Shown piece by piece: positions 1 through 5,379 of a DNA stretch of 5,379 bases. Under the pieces are notes generated by a model. The model saw only the letters and a list, made by a program, of their open reading frames with translations. It was not told the origin of the DNA and searched no databases. Origin of the DNA: Flavobacteriaceae bacterium (lineage in GTDB: Bacteria > Bacteroidota > Bacteroidia > Flavobacteriales > Flavobacteriaceae); contig JABHGH010000027.1 in the NCBI GenBank assembly GCA_018672145.1, forward strand, positions 1 through 5,379, in the 5' to 3' direction. Both the position numbers and the translations under genes were made by a program. Positions within the stretch are counted from its first letter, which is position 1; every line of letters starts with the position of its first letter.

Positions 1-1020
1 GTTTTTAGAAGTCGATAGCTTTTGCCCCTCAAGGTTCAAAAACTCATTGGCGGGCACATTGGTTGGGAGCACATACGAACCCTCGGCATGTAACATGGAT
101 GGGAAAATGATACAATGAAATACAATATTATCTTTTCCAATGAAATGTATAAGCTCGGTGTTTTTATCTTTCCAGTAGAGTTCCCAATCGGTGTTGTTTT
201 TCTGCGCCCATTCTTTGGTTGCCGATATGTAGCCAATCGGAGCATCAAACCACACGTACAACACTTTATTTTCCCCTCCGGGCACTGGTACTGGAATTCC
301 CCAATCCAAGTCACGGGTAACTGCTCTTGGCTTCAGCCCATCGTCTAGCCACGATTTTACTTGCCCATAGACATTGGGTTTCCAGTCATCGGCATGTCCT
401 TTAAGAATCCAATCTTCCAAAAAGTCTTGATAACGATCGAGTGGTAAAAACCAATGCTTCGTTGCCTTGGTGATTGGCTTTTCACCCGAAAGGGTAGAAA
501 CGGGATTGATCAAATCGTTTGCATTGAGCGAACGACCACAAGACTCACACTGATCGCCATAGGCCTCGGTGTGATCACAGTGCGGGCAAGTACCCACCAC
601 AAAGCGATCGGCTAAAAACTGTTGCGCTTTTTCATCGAACAACTGCTCGGTCGTCTCTTCAATAAAGTCACCTTGATCGTATAATGTTTTAAAAAAATCA
701 CTTGCCGTTTCATGGTGAATCGCATCGGAGGTACGCCCGTAGTGGTCAAAAGAAATTCCAAAGTCATCAAAAGACGATTTGATCATCGTGTGATAATGAT
801 CGATAATTTCTTTTGGTGTTTTGCCTTCTCGTTTGGCACGAATAGAAATGGCAACCCCGTGCTCATCACTACCACATACAAAAAAGACATCTTGACCTTT
901 CATGCGTTTAAAGCGCGCATAAATATCGGCGGGAACATAGACCCCTGCCAAGTGACCAATGTGAATGGGGCCATTTGTGTAGGGCAATGCTGCGGTAATA
1001 GTATATCTCTTCTGTGTCAT
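1..1020 (-). CDS. metG: Methionyl-tRNA synthetase, N-terminal catalytic half (partial at the left edge)
   Basis: This class I aminoacyl-tRNA synthetase joins methionine to tRNA-Met in the cytoplasm, using ATP, for initiation and elongation. Reading the minus strand from ATG at 1020 gives 340 uninterrupted codons to the window edge. Visible motifs are ALPYTNG at residues 11-17, HIGH at 20-23, GSDEHG at 50-55 (D52 matches the E. coli position), a zinc knuckle with C145, C148, C158 and C161, WFDAPIGY at 257-264, and the KMSKS-type loop as KLSTS at 334-338. The anticodon-binding domain, and the C-terminal OB-fold tRNA-binding domain found in many Bacteroidota enzymes, would lie beyond the edge. 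The family is usually near 680 residues in this phylum, so about half is present. An in-frame ATG at 1035 would add MKIRR; I prefer 1020 because MTQKRYTITAALPY fits family N-termini and because a promoter-like element lies at 1038-1045. The gene is divergent from yraN. Identity is very secure. Confidence 0.97.
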   Translation of the reverse strand, partial: MTQKRYTITAALPYTNGPIHIGHLAGVYVPADIYARFKRMKGQDVFFVCGSDEHGVAISIRAKREGKTPKEIIDHYHTMIKSSFDDFGISFDHYGRTSDAIHHETASDFFKTLYDQGDFIEETTEQLFDEKAQQFLADRFVVGTCPHCDHTEAYGDQCESCGRSLNANDLINPVSTLSGEKPITKATKHWFLPLDRYQDFLEDWILKGHADDWKPNVYGQVKSWLDDGLKPRAVTRDLDWGIPVPVPGGENKVLYVWFDAPIGYISATKEWAQKNNTDWELYWKDKNTELIHFIGKDNIVFHCIIFPSMLHAEGSYVLPTNVPANEFLNLEGQKLSTSKN

Positions 1021-1037
1021 ACGGCGTATCTTCATCG

Positions 1038-1045
1038 CAAAAATA
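1038..1045 (-). promoter_or_regulatory. Candidate Bacteroidota -7 promoter element for metG
   Basis: On the minus strand this reads TATTTTTG, an exact match to the TAnnTTTG element used by the primary sigma factor of Bacteroidota. Transcription would start a few bases downstream, around 1031-1034, leaving a leader of roughly a dozen bases before ATG at 1020. No TTTG -33 element sits at the expected distance of about 20 bp upstream, so the match is only half a promoter. In such AT-rich DNA it could be chance. Confidence 0.35.
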
Positions 1046-1101
1046 AGCAATTATGACCCTCTGATTATTTTTTTCTATATTCAAAAATTGATACACCCCA
1101 A

Positions 1102-1458
1102 ATGAACAATTCGACACGAGGCCGTCTGGGTGAGGATATCGCTGTTGAGGTACTACGGAAACGTGGCTACCGCATCTTGATTCGCAATTATCGTTTTGGT
1201 AAAGCCGAGGTGGATATTATTGCCCAAAAGGACAGTGTTCTTGCTTTTGTAGAAGTTAAATGGCGAAGCAATAATCTCTTTGGCGATCCGCAAAGTTTTG
1301 TTTCCAAACAACAACAAAAACGACTCATAGCTGCGGCCGATCACTATGTGCGATCCAATGATTTGGATATCAATGTTCGCTTTGACGTTGTGACCATTTT
1401 GGGAAAAAAAACAAATTGTACAATCGAAATTATCGTAAACGCTTTTTTTTGTTTTTAA
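1102..1458 (+). CDS. yraN: YraN/UPF0102 family protein with a PD-(D/E)XK nuclease-like fold
   Basis: This is a small cytoplasmic protein of 118 residues, normal for the family. UPF0102/YraN proteins are widespread in bacteria and resemble Holliday-junction resolvases and other restriction-like endonucleases. Their cellular role is not firmly established. The sequence shows RLGEDIA at residues 8-14 (helix with the conserved GE), GYRILIRNYR at 22-31, EVDII at 36-40, and FVEVK at 49-53. D38, E51 and K53 form the expected metal-binding D...ExK set. FGDPQ at 60-64 and RFDVV near 93-97 are also family-like. The residue after ExK is W54, where I recall threonine being usual (EVKTR). The C-terminus ends NAFFCF, comparable to the DAFYHF ending I associate with flavobacterial homologues. 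No Shine-Dalgarno sequence precedes the ATG; the upstream bases ATACACCCCAA are not purine-rich. It is divergent from metG and lies 49 bp before the ACT-domain gene, so co-transcription with that gene is plausible. Confidence 0.93.
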   Translation: MNNSTRGRLGEDIAVEVLRKRGYRILIRNYRFGKAEVDIIAQKDSVLAFVEVKWRSNNLFGDPQSFVSKQQQKRLIAAADHYVRSNDLDINVRFDVVTILGKKTNCTIEIIVNAFFCF

Positions 1459-1490
1459 ATACGCGTTATTTTTATAACAATTTGTTTAAT

Positions 1491-1508
1491 TTTTTACTAT
1501 TTTTACTA
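1491..1508 (+). repeat. Two tandem copies of a 9-bp unit running into a start codon
   Basis: TTTTTACTA occurs at 1491-1499 and again at 1500-1508. The last A of the second copy is the A of the annotated ATG of the ACT-domain gene. The repeat sits where a ribosome binding site would be, and no Shine-Dalgarno sequence is present. A gain or loss of one unit would change the leader length by 9 bp but leave the start codon intact. Two copies in AT-rich DNA may be accidental. Confidence 0.5.
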
Positions 1509-2185
1509 TGGATTTAAAACGTCAAATGAAAACGATATCATCAGCTGTTGAAGATTACATAAAGAGTAAACCTTTTTTAGTCAGTGCCCTTACGCAAGGA
1601 ATTATTAATCTAACGTCACTTTCAAGAATCATGAACCCAGACATCACCAAAGTGATGGATAAAGAGGTGCGCAACGGCGCCATTGTCATGGCTCTTAAGC
1701 GCCTATCTTCTGATTTTGAGTTTAGATCCTCGCAAAAAATTATACGAACACTTCGCAATGTTGGGGATATCACGGTGCGCTCATCTCTTATCGATTATAA
1801 CTATAAGGTATCGTCCACTTTGTTCGCTTCTCAAGCCAATTTACTTTCTCAAATTTCTGATGATAAAGGAAATTTCTACACCTCTTCGCGGGGCGTTAAT
1901 GAGTGCAATGTCGTTGTGAGCAGCAACCTTGCCGAGCAGGTTGAAAAGCATTTTAAGGCCGAAGAATGTATTCACAAAGAAACAGAGTTGTCATCGATTT
2001 CAGTTAAGCTACCTATCGAAAATGTCTCCGTTCCAGGCATCTATTATTTTGTTTTTCAACGCCTATCGTGGGAAGGGATTAACATCTATGAAGTGATTTC
2101 AACTTCCAATGAGTTCACCATTTTGGTCAACGAGCAACAAGTGGATAAGGCCTTCCGTATTATTAAAGACTTCAAACAGCTTTAA
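1508..2185 (+). CDS. Orphan ACT-domain protein related to the aspartokinase regulatory region
   Basis: The product is a soluble protein of 225 residues with no signal peptide or membrane segment. The C-terminal part, about 162-222, is a clear ACT domain: ISVKLP, then VPGIYYFVFQRLSWEGINIYEVI, then EFTILVNEQQVDKAFRII. The pattern matches the second ACT domain of aspartokinases, where ACT pairs bind amino acids such as lysine or threonine. Residues 86-149 look like a second, more diverged ACT domain; NFYTSSRGVNECNVVVSS lines up with NIYEVISTSNEFTILVNE. The kinase domain of aspartokinase is absent. Residues 1-70 are mostly helical, and GIINLTSLSRIM at 31-42 followed by GAIVMALKRL at 57-66 resembles a helix-turn-helix, which is only a suggestion. 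Databases may label relatives aspartate kinase; the sequence does not support kinase activity. An ATG at 1526 (M7, giving MKTISS) may be the true start, as I recall relatives beginning there. Function is unknown; amino-acid-responsive regulation is a guess. Confidence 0.9.
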   Translation: MDLKRQMKTISSAVEDYIKSKPFLVSALTQGIINLTSLSRIMNPDITKVMDKEVRNGAIVMALKRLSSDFEFRSSQKIIRTLRNVGDITVRSSLIDYNYKVSSTLFASQANLLSQISDDKGNFYTSSRGVNECNVVVSSNLAEQVEKHFKAEECIHKETELSSISVKLPIENVSVPGIYYFVFQRLSWEGINIYEVISTSNEFTILVNEQQVDKAFRIIKDFKQL

Positions 2186-5100
2186 GGGCTTAGCTCTCGC
2201 AAACATATCAAGGCACTTTCCACGCTCTCCATGGATTCAAAGGTGAGCAACAAACGAGTGCTTTCCCCTTGTTTTCGCTCTTTAATGAATCCTTTTTTGG
2301 AATGACCTTGTAGCCTGCTCAACAAGTTGCTAAATCCATCACTTGCAAAAAAGTCATCCTTAGCGGACGTATTAAAGTACCCAATCAACTTGCCTTTTTT
2401 CAGCACCAATTTTTCAAAATGAAGCGCAGCGGCAACCCATTTGAGTTGGACACTTTGTAGTAGTGCTTTCGACGGCATAGGCAACGGCCCAAATCGATCT
2501 TCCAGTTCCAAAGCAAACTGCTCCAGTTGTGCTTGATCTTTTACCTCATGAAGTGATTGGTAACAACTCAGCCTTTCCTGTACATTGTTGATGTAGTTGT
2601 CAGGAAAAAGGATTTCCAAATCGGTATCGATTTGCACCTCTTTGGAGGTGCCAATGTCTTCGGGATAAAGTTCTTGAAAGTGTTCTTCTTTAAGTTCCTC
2701 GATGGCTTCTTTCAGAATTTTTTGATAGGTATCAAACCCAATTTCATTGATAAACCCACTTTGTTCACCGCCAAGCAAATCGCCTGCTCCGCGAATTTCC
2801 AAATCACGCATGGCAATTTGAAAGCCAGAACCCAACGCGGTGTGTTCGGAGAGCGCTCGCATCCGTTTTCGTGCTTCGTCAGTGAGGGTAGAAAGAGGTG
2901 CCGATAGAAAATAACAAAATGCCTTTTTGTTGCTTCGACCCACACGACCTCGCATTTGGTGGAGGTCACTCAGCCCAAAATGATGGGCGTTGTTAATAAA
3001 AATGGTATTCGCATTGGGCACGTCAAGACCATTTTCGATAATGGTCGTTGCGACCAAAATATCGACTTGCCCATCGATAAAATCCCGCATGCGTTTTTCG
3101 ATCGAGCCCCCGTCCATTTGTCCGTGAATACTTGTGATTTTGGCATCGGGAACAAGTCGTTGCAACATACCGCTAAACTCGAGCAGATTCTCCACACGAT
3201 TGTGTACAAAAAACACTTGGCCACCACGTTGTAATTCATAAATAATCGCATCTCGAATCACTTCTTCGCTAAAACCGAGAACCTGACTGTCTATTGGGTG
3301 GCGGTTTGGTGGCGGAGTGTTGATGATGGAAAGGTCTCGAGCTGCCATTAAGCTAAATTGTAACGTACGTGGAATGGGTGTTGCGGTAAGCGTTAGCACA
3401 TCCACATTGTCTTTGAGCGCCCGTAGTTTTTCCTTCACGCCTACTCCAAATTTTTGTTCCTCGTCCACCACTAGCAAACCAAGATTTTTAAACACCGTAC
3501 TTTTGTTGACCAGTTGGTGCGTACCAATGATAATATCAATTTTTCCTTTTTCCAGGTCTGCAAGAATCTCTCGTTTGTCTTTGGCAGACCGAAAACGATT
3601 GGTGTATTCTACACGAACTGGAAAGTCTTTCAGTCGCTTGGAAAAGGTGCTATGGTGTTGGAACGCTAGAATCGTGGTAGGAACCAACACAGCTACTTGC
3701 TTACCATTGTCAACGGCTTTAAACGCTGCACGTATAGCCACTTCTGTTTTTCCAAAACCGACATCACCACAAACGAGCCGATCCATCGGCTGTTCACTTT
3801 CCATATCTTGCTTTACCGCTTCGGTTGCGCTCCGCTGATCTGGGGTGTCTTCATAGACAAACGACGCCTCGAGTTCATGTTGCAAATAACTGTCTGAAGC
3901 ATATTGAAAACCCTTTTTAAGCTTGCGCTTGGCATAGACTTGAATAAGGTCAAAGGCAATTTGTTTAACTCTTGTCTTTGTTTTTTGTTTGAGTTTTTTC
4001 CAAGCGACAGAGCCCAGTTTATAGATTTTGGGTACCGCTCCGTCCTTGCCCGAGTATTTGGCAATTTTGTGTAGAGCGTGGATGCTGACATAAAGAGTGT
4101 CTCGCTCGCCATAGATGAGCTTGATGGCCTCTTGCATTTTGTCTTCCACCTTGATTCGTTGCAGTCCGCCAAATTTCCCAATCCCGTGATCGATGTGAGT
4201 GACGTAATCTCCAACACTAAGTTGGTTGAATTCTTTTAAACTAATCGCTTGTTTTTTGGCATACCCATTTTTGAGACGGAATTTATGATGTCGTTCAAAA
4301 AACTGATGATCGGTATAGCAGGCCACTTGGTGTTGCTTGTCAATAAAACCACGGTAGAGTGGCATCACATGAATATCAAACAAGTCTTCGCTAGCGAGTT
4401 CGTTTGCGATACGACGAAAACGATCTACTTGGGTTGGGGAGCTACAAAAAATATGATTCGATATCCCCTGGGCTTTGTTGTCGATCAAATGATCGATGAT
4501 GTGGTCAAAGTTGCGATGAAAACTGGGTTGGGGTTGGCAATCAAACGTGAGGTGATGCGCTTCCTTTTCGCCAGAAAAACACAAATGCAATCGTTCGTCG
4601 AGGGCGACAATCAGCTCTTGACCGTGGACAAACAACTCGCTTGGCGTGCCGTGTGCCAACGGACTTTCTAGCGCGGCATGAACTTCTTTAGCTTTGACAA
4701 ATAGCTGGTCGAGAGCAGTTCCAATTTCTGCCACACGCGGATAGATATAGCAGGTCTTTTGCGGTAAAAAATCCCATAACGCTTGACGATCCTCACTTTG
4801 CAGTTTGTTTTCGAGATGCGCAACGACCTCTACCTTTCGTAGTGCGCCTATCGAAAGTTGGGTTTCGATATCAAAGCTAGTAATTCGATCAATATCATCA
4901 CCAAAAAACTCAATGCGATAGGGCTCTTCTTTGTCAAAAGAAAAGACATCGACGATGCCGCCACGCACTGAAAACTCGCCCGGTTGAGACACAAAATCGA
5001 CACGTTGAAAATCGTAATCAAACAAGACTTCGTTGACAAAATCAAGTGCGATGCTTTCCCCAACCTTCATCGACAAGGTTTTCTTTTTGAGTTCTTTGCG

Positions 5101-5379
5101 GGTGACAACTTTTTCAAACAGCGCATCGGGATAGCTCACTAGTAGCACTGGTTTTTGAGAGGTGCTGATTTTCTTGAGTGCCTCGGCGCGCATCATCACA
5201 TTGGCATTATCGACGCGCGAAATCTCATACGGACGACGGTAGCTGGCAGGGTAGAATAACACATGGTGTTTGGGCAATAAACGCTCTAAGTCGTTGTGCA
5301 TATAGGCCGCTTCTTCTTTGTCTTCCAAAATCCAAAACATATTTTGGGTGCTGCTTTCGAAAAGCGACGCAACCAAGAA
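2182..5379 (-). CDS. mfd: Transcription-repair coupling factor Mfd (partial at the N-terminus)
   Basis: Mfd is an ATP-driven DNA translocase that binds RNA polymerase stalled at lesions, pushes it off and recruits UvrA for nucleotide excision repair. The frame is open to the right edge; the codon at 5374-5376 is TTG inside the gene, not a convincing start. Counting that codon as 1, a UvrB-like module contains EFSVRGGIVDVF (134-145). The RNA-polymerase-interacting domain covers about 383-443 (VGDYVTHIDHGIGKF). The superfamily 2 motor has TPDQR before Walker A GDVGFGKT (537-544), DEEQ (638-641), LTATPIPRT (663-671) and QMRGRVGR (807-814). The RecG/Mfd element IRGAGDLLGGEQSG follows at 861-874, and the C-terminal TRCF domain runs from about 913 to 1010. 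From recalled Bacteroidota homologues of about 1,110 residues, some 45-50 N-terminal residues are missing. All motor residues look intact. The gene runs convergently against the ACT-domain gene and shares 4 bp with it; its promoter is outside the window. Confidence 0.98.
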   Translation of the reverse strand, partial: FLVASLFESSTQNMFWILEDKEEAAYMHNDLERLLPKHHVLFYPASYRRPYEISRVDNANVMMRAEALKKISTSQKPVLLVSYPDALFEKVVTRKELKKKTLSMKVGESIALDFVNEVLFDYDFQRVDFVSQPGEFSVRGGIVDVFSFDKEEPYRIEFFGDDIDRITSFDIETQLSIGALRKVEVVAHLENKLQSEDRQALWDFLPQKTCYIYPRVAEIGTALDQLFVKAKEVHAALESPLAHGTPSELFVHGQELIVALDERLHLCFSGEKEAHHLTFDCQPQPSFHRNFDHIIDHLIDNKAQGISNHIFCSSPTQVDRFRRIANELASEDLFDIHVMPLYRGFIDKQHQVACYTDHQFFERHHKFRLKNGYAKKQAISLKEFNQLSVGDYVTHIDHGIGKFGGLQRIKVEDKMQEAIKLIYGERDTLYVSIHALHKIAKYSGKDGAVPKIYKLGSVAWKKLKQKTKTRVKQIAFDLIQVYAKRKLKKGFQYASDSYLQHELEASFVYEDTPDQRSATEAVKQDMESEQPMDRLVCGDVGFGKTEVAIRAAFKAVDNGKQVAVLVPTTILAFQHHSTFSKRLKDFPVRVEYTNRFRSAKDKREILADLEKGKIDIIIGTHQLVNKSTVFKNLGLLVVDEEQKFGVGVKEKLRALKDNVDVLTLTATPIPRTLQFSLMAARDLSIINTPPPNRHPIDSQVLGFSEEVIRDAIIYELQRGGQVFFVHNRVENLLEFSGMLQRLVPDAKITSIHGQMDGGSIEKRMRDFIDGQVDILVATTIIENGLDVPNANTIFINNAHHFGLSDLHQMRGRVGRSNKKAFCYFLSAPLSTLTDEARKRMRALSEHTALGSGFQIAMRDLEIRGAGDLLGGEQSGFINEIGFDTYQKILKEAIEELKEEHFQELYPEDIGTSKEVQIDTDLEILFPDNYINNVQERLSCYQSLHEVKDQAQLEQFALELEDRFGPLPMPSKALLQSVQLKWVAAALHFEKLVLKKGKLIGYFNTSAKDDFFASDGFSNLLSRLQGHSKKGFIKERKQGESTRLLLTFESMESVESALICLRELSP

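Noticed and set aside
712..1056. A 114-codon plus-strand open frame opposite metG
   Set aside because: It mirrors the HIGH and GSDEHG region of MetG, which is clearly the real gene on the other strand.
1415..1424. Perfect 10-bp palindrome ATTGTACAAT as a possible operator
   Set aside because: It lies inside the yraN coding region, has no second copy nearby and is short enough to occur by chance in AT-rich sequence.
1457..1475. AAATA-CGCGT-TATTT as a terminator hairpin after yraN
   Set aside because: The stem is five AT pairs only and too weak for an intrinsic terminator, even though T-rich sequence follows.
3317..3838. A 173-codon plus-strand open frame opposite mfd
   Set aside because: It lies wholly antisense to the Walker A, DEEQ and motif III region of Mfd, has a serine- and threonine-rich composition typical of a shadow frame, and resembles no family I know.
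4249..4671. A 140-codon plus-strand open frame opposite mfd
   Set aside because: It is antisense to well-conserved Mfd coding sequence and has no recognisable domain or plausible start context.
5374..5376. TTG as the start codon of mfd
   Set aside because: The frame stays open to the window edge, and Mfd relatives have about 45-50 more residues before this point, so the true start is outside the window.
1..5379. A hidden mobile element, CRISPR array, tRNA, phage or defence system
   Set aside because: Nearly all of the window is filled by four recognisable chromosomal genes, and I saw no spaced repeats, terminal inverted repeats, transposase or integrase motifs, or tRNA-like cloverleaf.

Overview
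The window carries ordinary chromosomal housekeeping genes from a member of the Bacteroidota, most likely the Flavobacteriia. Three things point there. The MetG and Mfd proteins have wording I associate with that group, such as the MetG signature KLSTSKN and the Mfd stretch YPASYRRPYE. None of the three starts inside the window has a Shine-Dalgarno sequence; AT-rich leaders stand in its place. One divergent spacer has an exact match to the Bacteroidota -7 promoter element TAnnTTTG. The taxonomic call rests on recalled family features, not on a search.

Layout: positions 1-1020 on the minus strand hold the N-terminal half of methionyl-tRNA synthetase (metG), cut by the left edge just after its KMSKS-type loop. 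An 81-bp divergent spacer (1021-1101) follows. Two plus-strand genes come next: a yraN/UPF0102 nuclease-fold protein (1102-1458) and a 225-residue orphan ACT-domain protein (1508-2185), separated by 49 bp of very AT-rich DNA. From 2182 to the right edge the minus strand encodes Mfd, the transcription-repair coupling factor. It is complete at its C-terminus and lacks only a short N-terminal part beyond the window. The ACT gene and mfd converge tail to tail, and their stop codons share the palindrome TTAA.

The genes do not form one pathway. MetG charges tRNA for translation. Mfd removes stalled RNA polymerase and recruits UvrA for repair. YraN is a conserved protein of unsettled role. The ACT protein looks like the regulatory half of an aspartokinase without the kinase. 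I see no mobile element, CRISPR array, RNA gene, phage gene or defence system, and no gene-free stretch over 300 bp. The least understood item is the ACT-domain protein; I found no previously undescribed multi-gene system.
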